A stretch of 64,000 nt of DNA from Mesorhizobium sp. J8 (GTDB lineage: Bacteria; Pseudomonadota; Alphaproteobacteria; Rhizobiales; Rhizobiaceae): NCBI RefSeq assembly GCF_016591715.1, contig NZ_AP024109.1, forward strand, positions 5,084,001-5,148,000. The letters run 5' to 3'. The notes beneath the pieces were generated by a model. That model had not been told where the DNA came from. It worked only from the letters and a program-made list of their open reading frames with translations, and made no database searches. The position numbers and the translations under genes are program-made. How positions within the stretch are numbered: the stretch's first letter is position 1; each line of letters begins with the position of its first letter. Shown in pieces: positions 25,002-33,848 of this stretch.

Positions 25002-25547
25002 TCAGTTCGCGGGAGCGAGCCAGGTGTAGTGGCCATCGCCCCTCTCGTCGGTCCAAAGCGGCGTTGCGCGTCCAACGATCGAGCTCACTGGGAACGGGCC
25101 GAAGTAGCGCCCGTCGAGACTGTCCTGGACACGCCGGTTCATGACGAAGATTTGGTCGGCTCCTATCGTGCGGCAGCCCTGCCAGTCAGGCAGCGCGCGC
25201 CCCCTGCGGTCGCGCTCCAGCGCGGTGCCCACTGCGGTCCCGTCGACGGTGATGGCGCGGCCGACGCGACAAACCTCCTGTCCAGGAAGGCCCTCGATGT
25301 GCTTCAGCATCGGCACGCCGAGCGGAAGGTAGCCACGCCTGGCGGCGAAGCGTGCAACCGGGTCCGGTGGCTCGAGGACAACGAGCGCGCCAGCCGTAGG
25401 AACGGCCATTTTCCTGAGCGCGTAGAGCCCGATTGGGGCACTGGCCGATGCGTTCCATAGCAGCAGCGGCGGCATCTTGACCAAAGCCGGACCGACCGTT
25501 GCGGAGACAGCCGCAAGCATCGCGGCCATGCAAGCGGCGCGGCTCAC
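25002..25547 (-). CDS. traF: TraF, S26-family pilin signal peptidase
   Basis: 181 residues from GTG 25547, which overlaps the DUF2840 stop. An N-terminal membrane segment (MAAMLAAVSATVGPALV) is followed by the catalytic Ser region NASASAPIGLYAL and the Lys region VPMLKHIEGLPGQEVC, then the NRRVQDSLDGRYFGP box typical of TraF. TraF processes and cyclises TrbC pilin in the P-type system. A longer frame opens at 25646, but the overlap and the membrane segment favour 25547. Confidence 0.9.
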   Translation of the reverse strand: MSRAACMAAMLAAVSATVGPALVKMPPLLLWNASASAPIGLYALRKMAVPTAGALVVLEPPDPVARFAARRGYLPLGVPMLKHIEGLPGQEVCRVGRAITVDGTAVGTALERDRRGRALPDWQGCRTIGADQIFVMNRRVQDSLDGRYFGPFPVSSIVGRATPLWTDERGDGHYTWLAPAN

Positions 25548-26035
25548 GAGGCGGCTCGCTTGCGCAACAGATAGGCCCGGTGCTGCGCGAGCGAGTAGGC
25601 ACGTGGCGTTCCGCCGGCAATCAGTCGGTTGTGGGTCTGACGCCAATAGTCCGGTGCGACCTCGACCGGATCGAGGCCGCTCGCCTCGATCGCATCGATC
25701 AGCTGCAGGACCCGCTCAACCTTGTCCCAGCCTGCGATCTTGAGCAGGATCTCGCCGCCTGGCCGGATGTAAGGCAGCGTCTGGTAAGCTTCTGAGGGCA
25801 AGACGGCGCGCACGATGTCTATGCGCGAAGCGACGGTGCCAAAGTCATTCCCCGCCCAGCGCACGAAGGCAAAAACATTGCCTGGCGCAAATCCCACGAC
25901 GCGGCGGCGCTTGTCGATGATCGTCTCGTGCGCAGGGCGTCCGAAGCGGATGCGATGCTCGATCCGCTTCTCGATCCAGATCAGCTCGACCGTGGTGAGC
26001 TCGCTGCCCGGCGCCGATTGGGGAGACGGCGTCAT
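25544..26035 (-). CDS. DUF2840 protein
   Basis: 163 residues; the segments LIWIEKRIEHRIRFGRPAHE, FAFVRWAGNDFGTVASRIDI and RRLIAGG-type NRLIAGGTPRAYSLAQHRAY match DUF2840, a family seen almost only between repA-like and traF genes of rhizobial conjugative elements. Function unknown. It overlaps the RepA-like stop (ATGA) and the traF start, so the three genes are translationally coupled. Confidence 0.85.
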   Translation of the reverse strand: MTPSPQSAPGSELTTVELIWIEKRIEHRIRFGRPAHETIIDKRRRVVGFAPGNVFAFVRWAGNDFGTVASRIDIVRAVLPSEAYQTLPYIRPGGEILLKIAGWDKVERVLQLIDAIEASGLDPVEVAPDYWRQTHNRLIAGGTPRAYSLAQHRAYLLRKRAAS

Positions 26036-27087
26036 GTGTTGCCTCCCTCGCGCCGCCCGACGCGCTGCAGCTTCTGCTCCGCACCGCTGGTCCGCTGCTT
26101 GTCCGCAAGAGTGTTAGATTGGGAGTTAGACTCTAAGTTAGAAGCGGAATTTCCCGTTTCGGGCCCGCCCTTTAGAGCCGATCGCGGTTCCCGAAAGCAC
26201 GAGGATGCGGTTCCCGATGGCACGATGGTTCGGGTTCCCGATGGCACGACGCTGTCCACAGGCCCCGGCGCCGGTTCGAAAGCCAGCAACACACGGCCGC
26301 CGGCTTCGACTTCCGTGAACAGAAGGTACCCGGGAAGCGGTTGGCGCCGCACGATGTCGCGCAGCTCGAAGGCGAAGCGCTTGAGCGGCGAGAGGCTGCC
26401 GGACTTGCGATGCAGGTGGCTGATGTCGAAGCGCCAGCCGGCACGCTGGCGGCCGCCATGCTTGCGCACCAGCCGATAGAGCCAGCGCTCCAGTCCACCG
26501 GTCAGCCCGAAATAGGCCCGGTCTATGGTCAGGATCAGCGCGTCGTCCATGACGGCGCGATAGAACCAGTCGGGCAGGATCAGTTCGAGACCCAACGGGC
26601 GGCCGTTGCGACCCGAGCGCTCCTGCCATTCGTTGATCCACGAGAAGCGATGGCGACGGCCTTCCGCTGGTTGGCGGATGGAGGTGACGACGCTTGTCGA
26701 CTGCAGGCGATCGAGCGCCGCCTTGAGGCGCAGGTAATCTCGCTTGGAGACGCCGCGGCCGATGAAGGTAAGCATCTCGTATGGCGTCGCGGCCATCAGG
26801 CGGGATGTGCGCAACCCGGCGTCCCGCGCGCTAACGATCTGGCTCGCGGCCCATATCAGGATATCGGCATCCCAGATCGTCGCCACGCCGTGATCGGGCA
26901 TCGCTTCGACACGGATCGCCACATCGCCGGCGCGAAAGTCGATCGGCGCGATGCGCCTGGTTTTGGCGAGGGAGAAAAAGGGATAGGCCATGAGGTCCTG
27001 CGCATCGCGTGGCGCGACCACGCCCGGCAGCGCCTGGAACAGGTCGAGCTGTTCGCGCTCCAATGGTTGACGTGGTCTGGCCGACAA
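26032..27087 (-). CDS. RepA-like replication initiator protein
   Basis: 351 residues. The family segments are DLMAYPFFSLAKTRRIAPIDF, ADILIWAASQIV, YEMLTFIGRG and a winged-helix-like region (YLRLKAALDRLQSTSVVTSIR), then LPDWFYRAVMDDALILTIDRAYF. It belongs to the plasmid replication-initiator RepA group found in alphaproteobacterial elements. No ATG suits the start; TTG 27087 lies 17 bp after the AlpA-like gene and may be preceded by a further in-frame non-ATG start. Three 23/24-bp spaced DNA repeats lie in its 3' third. In ICEs this protein may allow transient replication after excision. Confidence 0.82.
   Translation of the reverse strand: MSARPRQPLEREQLDLFQALPGVVAPRDAQDLMAYPFFSLAKTRRIAPIDFRAGDVAIRVEAMPDHGVATIWDADILIWAASQIVSARDAGLRTSRLMAATPYEMLTFIGRGVSKRDYLRLKAALDRLQSTSVVTSIRQPAEGRRHRFSWINEWQERSGRNGRPLGLELILPDWFYRAVMDDALILTIDRAYFGLTGGLERWLYRLVRKHGGRQRAGWRFDISHLHRKSGSLSPLKRFAFELRDIVRRQPLPGYLLFTEVEAGGRVLLAFEPAPGPVDSVVPSGTRTIVPSGTASSCFREPRSALKGGPETGNSASNLESNSQSNTLADKQRTSGAEQKLQRVGRREGGNT
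26187..26257. repeat. Three iteron-like repeats inside the repA-like gene
   Basis: GTTCCCGA begins at 26187, 26210 and 26234. The last two extend to identical 16-mers GTTCCCGATGGCACGA. Spacing of 23 and 24 bp approximates two helical turns. They encode a VPSGT-repeat in the C-terminal linker, so they may be protein repeats, DNA iterons for the initiator, or both. Confidence 0.5.
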
Positions 27088-27104
27088 GGGGGAAATCAGC
27101 GGGC

Positions 27105-27386
27105 TCAGCGCCTTTCGCGCCCGGCATAGGGGATCAGGCGGGCGGCCTGAGGCTTGGCGGGCAGCACCGAGCCATGGGGATCGGACGTCGATGTCATCGC
27201 GCCGCGCTGGACCCAGAGCTGGAGGTCGTCGACGGCGTAGACGACGCGGCCGCCAAGTTTGCGATACGCAGGTCCGGTGCCGTAGGTGCGGTGTTTCTCG
27301 AGCGTGCGCGCCGAGAGACTGAGGAAATGCGCGGCTTCAGAAGTGCGCAGGTAGCGCGGCGGCAGTGGCGCGGCGTCGGCGTTCAT
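27105..27386 (-). CDS. AlpA/excisionase-like MerR-type helix-turn-helix protein
   Basis: 93 residues with the pattern RYLRTSEAAHFLSLSARTLEKHRTYGTGPAYRKLGGRVVYAVDDLQLWV in segments, the DNA-binding domain shared by AlpA and recombination directionality factors. It is small, basic at the end, and first in the minus-strand operon that continues with the RepA-like gene. RBS GGAGA precedes ATG 27386. In rhizobial ICEs the analogous position is often an operon regulator; it might also be an excisionase (RdfS type). Confidence 0.85.
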   Translation of the reverse strand: MNADAAPLPPRYLRTSEAAHFLSLSARTLEKHRTYGTGPAYRKLGGRVVYAVDDLQLWVQRGAMTSTSDPHGSVLPAKPQAARLIPYAGRERR

Positions 27387-27644
27387 GAGGTGTCTCCTTC
27401 CGGCCGTTGCGGTTGAACGGCGATCGATGGCCAGGATGGAGGAGCAAGGGCACCGTGATCAGGTGCGCAATTGAGGGGCGCTATTTCGCACCGCGAGGGC
27501 CGTCGGGGGTGGCGCAGGCGCCTGCATCGATCGGCGGTAGCGGCGCTCGACCATTTTCGCGCTATCTCGTATCAAGCAGCGCAGCCGCTCACGGGAAGTC
27601 CGCTCGGACAGGCCGGCGCCCGCAAGGCCTTCGCGCCATCAGGA

Positions 27645-27674
27645 GACGCCTCGCCCGGTGTCGGGCGAGGCGTC
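27645..27674. terminator. 13-bp perfect stem-loop downstream of DUF736 copy
   Basis: GACGCCTCGCCCG (27645-27657) pairs with CGGGCGAGGCGTC (27662-27674) around GTGT. It lies 8 bp after the DUF736 stop on the minus strand. There is no T-run, so it is a strong hairpin that may end or protect the transcript. Confidence 0.6.
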
Positions 27675-27681
27675 TGCCGCT

Positions 27682-28008
27682 TCACTCGCCGTTGCGGCGG
27701 TTGGGGCGTGACCAGATGAGGCTGTGGCCCTCACCTTCCTCGTCGGCGAAGAGGTTGGCGTAGATCGGAGCGGTGAAGCTCGGGTCGTCGAGCTTGAGCC
27801 CGAGATAGTCGCGGCCCTCGGTGGAGCGCTTGGACCAGGCGGCGCCGATTTCGGCCTTGCCGACCACCACGCGATGGCTCGGAGCATTCTCGCCGCTGGC
27901 CCGGGTGTCGGGGACGATGCGTACGCTCTTGGCCTGGACGCTCAGGGTGACGATCTCGCCGGTGAACTCGTTCGCATTGGTCTTCTTGAAGGTGCCGATG
28001 GTAGCCAT
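27682..28008 (-). CDS. DUF736 family protein, copy A of a duplication
   Basis: 108 residues starting MATIGTFKKTNANEFTGEI with GGAGACTGAAA upstream of ATG 28008. Segments VRIVPDTRASGENAPSHRVV, EIGAAWSKRS, YLGLKLDDPSF and ANLFADEEGEGHSLIWSRP define the family. It differs from the copy at 34945 by only a few residues, and about 500 bp of upstream DNA is also shared. Function unknown; DUF736 is a marker of conjugative elements. Confidence 0.9.
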   Translation of the reverse strand: MATIGTFKKTNANEFTGEIVTLSVQAKSVRIVPDTRASGENAPSHRVVVGKAEIGAAWSKRSTEGRDYLGLKLDDPSFTAPIYANLFADEEGEGHSLIWSRPNRRNGE

Positions 28009-28530
28009 TTTCAGTCTCCGTTCTCGTTTCCGAGCCCGCACCATGCGGCCTCGATGGCGATCGTGAGGCCGAAGGCGACCGCCGCCGCATCGCTTGCGAC
28101 CGAAGCAGAGCGGAGGATGGCGCAGGCGCGCGTTTCTTGGTTGCGCGAGGAATGGGCTTAGCCCAGGGGAAGAAACGCGCGACGCGCCATTGCGGCAAAG
28201 GCGGTCGAGGCTTCAGCCGTCCTTCGGCCAGATCAGCCTGTTCGAGAGGTCGTTGGTGCGCTCCGCGAATTGCCCACGGAGACGATGGTGTCACTGACCC
28301 TAAAGGAGACGATGTGGACCGTCTCGCCGGTGCTGATGTTTCTACGGCCTGACATGTGCTGTATCAAAGCGTGGATCCATCTGGCGATCGCGGACGGGAT
28401 CAGCTTCCGCTTCGGGTGATGACTGGCAATGCCGTTGCTGGAGCCTATCGAAGCTGGTCCAGACACGCGCTCTCCAATGCCGGCCTCCGCGCTGGAGCGG
28501 CCGTATGTTGCGGACGTCTCACTTGGGCCG
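27690..28530. repeat. Direct repeat copy A (DUF736 gene plus upstream region)
   Basis: The stretch from the DUF736 stop region to about 28530 recurs at about 34953-35790 in the same orientation. Identity is very high through the gene and the next 230 bp, then falls to a patchy match (ATGTGCTG, CATCTGGCGATCGCGGA and similar blocks). Two minus-strand frames (28233-28466 and 35476-35679) share a PSAIAR-x-I-x-AL-x-QHMSG segment and may be a small degraded gene. Confidence 0.8.
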
Positions 28531-28646
28531 ACAGCGGACCGGGAGGCCGTAGGGGAATAAGTGAGGATCTGCCATGGGTGCGCGGGGGCTCGCTATGTCG
28601 AAAGCTTTGCACCCAGCTCGGGCAAGTCTTGCTGCGCTCCAGATTG

Positions 28647-29750
28647 TCATTCGTAAACGACACTCGCCGCGATGAGACGCACCAGTTCCGCCTGCCGCCG
28701 CGTCTCGGTCTTCTCGAACACGTGCTGCAGGTGGGTGCGCGCGGTGGTCAGGCTGACGCCGAGCTCGTCTGCGGCCGCCTGCAGCCCTTCGCAGCGGGCG
28801 ATCGCGATGGCTACGGCCGCCTCGGCCGGGGTCAGCCGATAGAGATTTCGCAACTGGGCCTGCACCGTCCGCGGCGTGCTGTCCGGATCGGCCACGAACA
28901 CGATCGCGGCGGGGCGGCCGGCCACGAACCAGGTCGACTTGGTCTTCAGCGGCGCCACCAGCACGCTCAGCGGTCGCCGCGGCGCCGGCCGCGCGAGCGC
29001 CATCACGCCGCCCGCAGTGTCCGACCGCTCCGCGGCCGCGACGATCAACCGCTGGAAGTGCGCGGCATCCGCGCGCCTGGCTGCGCGCAGCGCCGATTTC
29101 TCTGTCCTGATTCCGTCGGCTTCAGTAAGCAGCGCTTCGGCCACCCGGTTGGCGAACAAGATCTCGCCGTTTGCCGCCACGATCAGCACGCCTTGGGCGA
29201 CGCGGTCGAGCGCCTCGACATTGGCACTCCTGGCGATCTCCGAACGCGAGAGGCGCAATCCCACGCTCGCCGCGCGGACCAGATGCGGCCCGATACGGCG
29301 CAACCGGTCGAGGTGCTCGGGCTCGAACTCTCCTGTTGTCTCGGCACGTCCGCAGGTGAACACGACGCGCGTGTCCGACTCGTTCGCCAGCACGACTCCG
29401 ATCGAGTGGCACATGTCGCCGGGCCGGCAGAAGTCGTTGTAGAACTCGGAGCGCCGGTAGACCTCACGCGGCAGGAGCTCCCAGATCGGGATCAGCGTAC
29501 CGGCGCGCAGCCGCGCGATGCGCGGCAGGAACACATTGGTCTTGTAGTAGTACCGCGCATAGGTGAGGTCCGCCTCGGGCGGCATGCGCACCGAATTCGC
29601 TTCGCTGCGCAACGTTCTTGTGTTCTGGAACGTGAGCTTTGTGGCAGCGCCTTCGAGGAAATCGGACAGCGTCTCGAGAACCTGCGGCCAGCGGCCGGGT
29701 TCGACCGCAGCATCGTAGATCTGCCCCACCATGCCGTCGAAGTCGTACAT
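28647..29750 (-). CDS. LuxR-type helix-turn-helix transcriptional regulator
   Basis: 367 residues. The C-terminal GerE domain reads YRLTPAEAAVAIAIARCEGL, then AADELGVSLTTARTHLQHVF. The N-terminal 290 residues show a PAS-like segment (ALDRVAQGVLIVAANGEILFANRVAEALL), not an acyl-homoserine-lactone domain, so this is not a classical quorum-sensing receptor. Start ATG 29750 is at MYDFDGMVGQIYDAAVEPGRW, the common N-terminus of this regulator group. It is divergent from the cupin gene and may regulate it. Confidence 0.88.
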   Translation of the reverse strand: MYDFDGMVGQIYDAAVEPGRWPQVLETLSDFLEGAATKLTFQNTRTLRSEANSVRMPPEADLTYARYYYKTNVFLPRIARLRAGTLIPIWELLPREVYRRSEFYNDFCRPGDMCHSIGVVLANESDTRVVFTCGRAETTGEFEPEHLDRLRRIGPHLVRAASVGLRLSRSEIARSANVEALDRVAQGVLIVAANGEILFANRVAEALLTEADGIRTEKSALRAARRADAAHFQRLIVAAAERSDTAGGVMALARPAPRRPLSVLVAPLKTKSTWFVAGRPAAIVFVADPDSTPRTVQAQLRNLYRLTPAEAAVAIAIARCEGLQAAADELGVSLTTARTHLQHVFEKTETRRQAELVRLIAASVVYE

Positions 29751-29884
29751 GTGTGCCGGATGTCACCGCTCCCTCGCCTGAAGGGATTTGCAGTTTGCCG
29801 GAAGCCGGCTTCACTGACAACCATTCCCCGCCTCATCTCATATGTTCATACGAGGCGACCGCCTGAGGCCAGCGTGTAGCTATC

Positions 29885-30376
29885 GTGGACGCCATCAAGC
29901 TTCACATCAACCATATGTGGCGAAAGATGCAAACACAGGCAGCACCTGGTACTCAAACCGACTGGAATGGTACGCATTACGAAACGCTGCTGACGGCGCG
30001 CGAGACCGGCGGCAAGCTCGGGGCATTTGCATCCGATGCTGGTCCGGGCGATGGACCGCCGCGCCATCGCCATCCGAAATCCGACGAAGTCTTCGTCGTT
30101 CTCCAAGGGCGGCTGCGCTTCTGGCGCGCCGGGGAAATTTCCGAGCGTACCGCCGGGGCATTGTTCTACATTCCCGCTGGTGTCGAGCACACCTTCGTCG
30201 TCGTTGAGCGTGCGCGATGGATCGCCATCCTGTCCCCGGGTGGCCTCGAGAGCTTTTTCCCGACGGTTGCCGTGCAGGGACTGGAAATTCCGCGCGACCT
30301 CGCGGCAATCAAGGCGATTGCGACCGAGTTCGACATGGAAATTACCGGGCCACCCTTCACGATCGCTGGGCCATAA
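29885..30376 (+). CDS. Cupin-domain protein
   Basis: 163 residues from GTG 29885 (ATG 29915 or 29927 are alternatives). The cupin metal site is PPRHRHPKSDEVFVVLQGRLRFW, with His-x-His, Glu, and a second motif GALFYIPAGVEHTFVV supplying the last His. It is a single-domain beta-barrel protein that may bind a metal and a small ligand. It is divergent from the LuxR-type regulator and 131 bp before a methyltransferase gene. Substrate unknown. Confidence 0.85.
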   Translation: MDAIKLHINHMWRKMQTQAAPGTQTDWNGTHYETLLTARETGGKLGAFASDAGPGDGPPRHRHPKSDEVFVVLQGRLRFWRAGEISERTAGALFYIPAGVEHTFVVVERARWIAILSPGGLESFFPTVAVQGLEIPRDLAAIKAIATEFDMEITGPPFTIAGP

Positions 30377-30507
30377 CCGCACGTGGCGTGTCGGCGCATT
30401 TGGCTTCACCGGATCGACTGGTATGATCGTCGGGCCGACCGAATTCGGGAATGTCGATGGTCGGCTGAGATGATCCGCGAAGTTGCCGGCAAAAAAGGGG
30501 CGATGAC

Positions 30508-31338
30508 ATGGAAGCGGCGCCGCGTTCACAGATTGCTGAGCACTACGCGCGAGGCACCCTGATCGCAGATATTCGTGACGCTCTTGCCGCCATGGGGAAG
30601 ACCGAAAGCACGGTCACGGCCGAGGACCTCTCGCCGGTGGACGAGTTTCACATTGGCGGCCGCGCCGCCACGGGAGAGTTGGCAGCGCAACTTGCGCTCA
30701 CTGCCACGGATCGAGTGCTCGACATCGGCTGCGGCCTAGGTGGACCGGCGCGGCAGATCGCTGCGCGCTACGGCTGCCATGTGAACGGCATCGATCTCAC
30801 TCGCGACTACGTCGAAGCCGGCAATGTGCTCTCCAGTTGGCGGCATCTCGAGGAGCGCGTCTGGTTGCGGCAAGGCGATGCTTTGGCGCTCCCCTTCGCA
30901 GATGGATCGTTCACCGCCGCTTACATGCTGCACGTTGGAATGAACATTGCCGACAAAGGCGCGCTATTTTCAGAGGTTGCGCGGGTCCTGCGCGCGGGTG
31001 CGCGTTTCGGTGTCTTCGACGTCATGCGCACCGGAGCTGGCGAGTTGTCTTATCCGCTGCCATGGGCAAGTACGGCAGATACCAACGCGATCGCCCCGCC
31101 AGAGGACTACCGCGACGCGCTTTCCGCGGCAGGTTTCGAGATCTTGTCGGAACGCGAGCGGCGCGATGTCGCGCTTGACCATTTCGCGCGGCAGCGCGCC
31201 CAGGCGGCCACAGGGCAGGCAGTACTGGGGATCCAGACGCTCATGGGAGCGCGGCGGCCGCAGATGGTCCGAAACATGGTCGAAAGTATTTCAGCGGGCC
31301 AGATTGCACCGGTCGAGATCATTGCCCGAAGATGGTGA
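30508..31338 (+). CDS. Class I SAM-dependent methyltransferase (UbiE/sarcosine-methyltransferase-like)
   Basis: 276 residues. Motif I is VLDIGCGLGGPARQIA, the adenosine acidic residue is in VNGIDLTRDYVEAG, and motif II/III are DALALPFADGSFTAAYMLHVGMNI and VARVLRAGARFGVFDV. The small-molecule methyltransferase group is indicated, with no DNA or rRNA target domain. It follows the cupin gene on the same strand; the pair may act on one metabolite. The C-terminus is helical. Substrate not predictable. Confidence 0.88.
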   Translation: MEAAPRSQIAEHYARGTLIADIRDALAAMGKTESTVTAEDLSPVDEFHIGGRAATGELAAQLALTATDRVLDIGCGLGGPARQIAARYGCHVNGIDLTRDYVEAGNVLSSWRHLEERVWLRQGDALALPFADGSFTAAYMLHVGMNIADKGALFSEVARVLRAGARFGVFDVMRTGAGELSYPLPWASTADTNAIAPPEDYRDALSAAGFEILSERERRDVALDHFARQRAQAATGQAVLGIQTLMGARRPQMVRNMVESISAGQIAPVEIIARRW

Positions 31339-31536
31339 TGCCCAAGTTCGTCGCTGGCTCTGGCTGCTTCGGGTCAGGACCTCAACGAAGGAGCCCTGCC
31401 CTGGCACCGTCGGCTTAGGTGAGCAGCAGAGCTGATCTCAACGGCCGCAAGGCGGCGCAAAAAAGCCATTCAATTCATGATCGTAACCCTGGGCTTGCAC
31501 ACAACGCGTTAAATAAACCAGGCGTCACGCCCCCTA

Positions 31537-32284
31537 TCAGGAATGGCGCCGTCGCGCGCGCAGTAATTGTCGATAGCCGCACTCGACCATCTTGAGGCCG
31601 TCGCGTACGAGACGTTGGGTCTGATAGCGAAAAGCCGAGTCGTGCCAGTCGGCGGCGCTGACCAGTCGCCGACCGAACAACGCGGTCGCGACTTCGAAAT
31701 GGGATGCCTGCTCTTCCCGGCCATCGAGGCATCGCAGCATGTGCCCAAGGCGCCGGCGCTGGGCCGCGGTCAACCGCGTGTCGGGAAGGTGCTGCCTGTG
31801 GATCGAGCGGATGAACCGCTCGATGGCTTGCAGCCGGTCGTGCGCCATGTCGTCCAGCGGTATGATGGCGGCGAGCGGTTCACCTGGCTGGGTGTCGCCG
31901 AGAAGCGCCAGTTGCGTGCCGCCCGGCGAAGAGCGCATGTGAAGACCGACTTCGTCACGTCGGCCCGCGGCCGGCGGGACGCCGGAGACGCTGCTCCCCG
32001 TTCGCAGTTCGGGCGGAACCTCGACAAGGTTGACGACCGCAGGGTTGATCTGAGGCGCCCAATAGACGGGCTGCTCGACCGCGGATTGGTCAGGCCGGGC
32101 GGCGAAACTGCAAACCCCAGCGCTTGCGTAATGCGCGCATCGCCTTAGCTGAGCGGGAGGTTGCGAAGTCCTGCTGATACCGCGGATTGCGGCGCAGGAA
32201 CTCCCAGGCAATCTCATCGGCCGCCGCGCCTTTGATGAATGCATATGCCTGTGGGTCCCGCCACTGCGATGTATCCGGCTTCAT
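31537..32284 (-). CDS. fseA: FseA-like DUF6499-DUF2285 excision activator, two frames joined by a probable +1 frameshift
   Basis: Frame one (start ATG 32284, or 32290; stop at 32090) encodes MKPDTSQWRDPQAYAFIKG to ALRKRWGLQF, the DUF6499-type domain. The continuation lies in the +1 frame: AARPDQSAVEQPVYWAPQIN and then the DUF2285 region (IPLDDMAHDRLQAIERFIRS, LTAAQRRRLGHMLRCLDG) to the stop at 31537. Shifting +1 at UUU-C joins them into about 248 residues. In ICEMlSymR7A, FseA is made by programmed +1 frameshifting of two overlapping frames and activates excision genes. The same organisation here supports a regulatory, not a mutational, frameshift. Confidence 0.78.
32104..32107 (-). promoter_or_regulatory. 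Predicted +1 ribosomal slip site UUUC in the fseA-like gene
   Basis: On the minus strand the codons are CAG TTT CGC C. tRNA-Phe paired to UUU can re-pair with UUC one base on, which puts the ribosome in the frame reading GCC GCC CGG. The zero-frame stop follows five codons later at 32090-32092. Confidence 0.6.
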
Positions 32285-32501
32285 CCACATCCTTCCCTTC
32301 TCAAGGATTTGATAGGGAGATGCGGCGTTGAGCGAAATCCTTGGATTCCGTCATTGACGAACGGACGAGGAGAGAACCCGGCGGCAAGCGATCAAGCGAG
32401 AAGTATTGCGATGCATATGCTGCTGGGCGGCTTGCCTGGAAAGCCGTTCAGCCTTTGCCGTGTTTCGGAACATTTTAGCCTCGCTGAATGTTCACCTTCG
32501 C

Positions 32502-33008
32502 ATGACGGAGCCACACGAAACCGGAGAAGCCGAGGATGCCAACCGGCGGGAGTTCACCCCAGCCTATTGCCGGACTGCTCGCGCGCTGCTCGATTGGTCT
32601 CAGGTCCGCCTGGCTGCGAAGTCCAATCTCAGCGAAGCCACGATCCGCGACTTTGAGAGCGGGAGGCGCATCCTCCGCGCTGGAAGGATTGTGGCGGTCC
32701 GCAAAGCCTTCGAATCGGCCGGCGTGACGTTAACGGTTGGCGGCCCTTTGCTGACAACGCCGGCGGATATCCCCTCAAGTGGGACAGAAGACCAGCGGGC
32801 CGGCGTAGCAACAGCGCGCAACCGATCGGCGGCGCGTGCGTCGAAAAGGATCCGCAGTCGACCGCTGAAGGGTGAGGACGCCGAGGTCAAACACGTCGTT
32901 GAAGTGCATGACATTTCACCGGCCCAAGCGCGAGAGCTGGTGCGCCGTCACGGTAACGACTGGCGCAAGATCGACGAGGCTGCGAAAGTCTACAAGGACG
33001 ACAAATGA
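32502..33008 (+). CDS. Xre-type regulator with C-terminal DUF3606-like segment
   Basis: 168 residues from ATG 32502. The N-terminal helix-turn-helix reads FTPAYCRTARALLDWSQVRLAAKSNLS then EATIRDFESGRRILRAGR, a common rhizobial Xre type. The C-terminal 35 residues, VHDISPAQARELVRRHGNDWRKIDEAAKVYK, resemble DUF3606 small proteins such as the one at 48775. A basic linker joins the two. The fusion is unusual. No clear target; it is divergent from the fseA-like gene with 217 bp between. Confidence 0.72.
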   Translation: MTEPHETGEAEDANRREFTPAYCRTARALLDWSQVRLAAKSNLSEATIRDFESGRRILRAGRIVAVRKAFESAGVTLTVGGPLLTTPADIPSSGTEDQRAGVATARNRSAARASKRIRSRPLKGEDAEVKHVVEVHDISPAQARELVRRHGNDWRKIDEAAKVYKDDK

Positions 33009-33047
33009 AGGGCCGCTTGAGCGAGCATATCCCGCTTCGTGATCGCC

Positions 33048-33251
33048 TCACTGGGCGGTGAAGAAGGTCGACAGCACCTGGCGCTTCTCGCCGAGCAGGC
33101 AGACGAAGCGATCAGGCGCTCCGGTCTTGCGACTGCGGGCGATATACGCCTCGCGCAGGATCGCCGTCCTGACTGGCACATCTTCCACTCTGGCATCGGC
33201 CTTGCTGACCGCGCCGCTCTCAATGTCAATCACGAGATCGCTGATGTCCAT
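33048..33251 (-). CDS. Small hypothetical protein
   Basis: 67 residues starting MDISDLVIDIESGAVSKADARVEDV with AGGAGAA before the ATG. It contains YIARSRKTGAPDRFVCLLGEKRQ, a mixed charged region, and no known domain. A longer frame begins upstream but lacks a good start signal. Confidence 0.55.
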   Translation of the reverse strand: MDISDLVIDIESGAVSKADARVEDVPVRTAILREAYIARSRKTGAPDRFVCLLGEKRQVLSTFFTAQ

Positions 33252-33394
33252 GGACTTCTCCTGCAGCGCCAGCAGACCCGTCGATTTGCAAGCGGCCGGG
33301 TCGTCCGACGTTTGAGCCCGGGCGCTTGTGGGCAGCAACGCGAACAACCGATGCCGCCAATATCTCGATCCCGCATTTCGCTGCCCCAAAGGAA

Positions 33395-33416
33395 AAGCCC
33401 GCGTCGCCGCGGGCTT
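33395..33416 (-). terminator. Rho-independent terminator after csbD-like gene
   Basis: AAGCCCGCG (33395-33403), loop TCGC, CGCGGGCTT (33408-33416). Read on the minus strand it is followed by TTTTCC, 24 bp after the csbD-like stop. Confidence 0.85.
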
Positions 33417-33439
33417 GTTCATGGTTGAATACTTGACAA

Positions 33440-33631
33440 TCAGGCCTTGTCGACGACGTTCTTCACCGCGTCCTTGACCTGGCCCTTGGCGACCTGTGCC
33501 TTACCCTTGGTTTCCTGAACCTTGCCCTTGGCCTGTTCCTCGTGATTGTCCACGGCCTTGCCGACGGCTTGGCGCGCCTTTCCGGCGACTTCGTTGGCGT
33601 TGCCCTTAACCTTGTCCGATGTGCTTCCCAT
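33440..33631 (-). CDS. CsbD-family stress-response protein
   Basis: 63 residues, MGSTSDKVKGNANEVAGKARQ followed by repeats of KGK-Q-x-KGK type, a charged helical protein typical of CsbD. Such proteins are induced by general stress; their action is unknown. AAGGGAG precedes ATG 33631 and a strong terminator follows. Confidence 0.88.
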   Translation of the reverse strand: MGSTSDKVKGNANEVAGKARQAVGKAVDNHEEQAKGKVQETKGKAQVAKGQVKDAVKNVVDKA

Positions 33632-33848
33632 GACGCGCTCCCTTGCTGGATTCAGGCATTCACTCCGCAAGAGAATCTGTTCGTCGACAATTGGTTCCAC
33701 GTTTCCGGAAGACCTACGCCAAAGGGAGAACAGAGGGCCGTGACAGCGGGAACGGGCGGGTGCATCCATTGCTCGGACATCTTGTAACGTGAAGGTCGGT
33801 CCGCCGCTCACAGAACGCTCGAGGAGCCCCGCGTAACGTTTGCGATCC

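Noticed and set aside
31537..32290. The fseA-like gene as a simple pseudogene
   Set aside because: Both frames keep conserved residues right up to a plausible slip site, and the known family member is frameshift-expressed.
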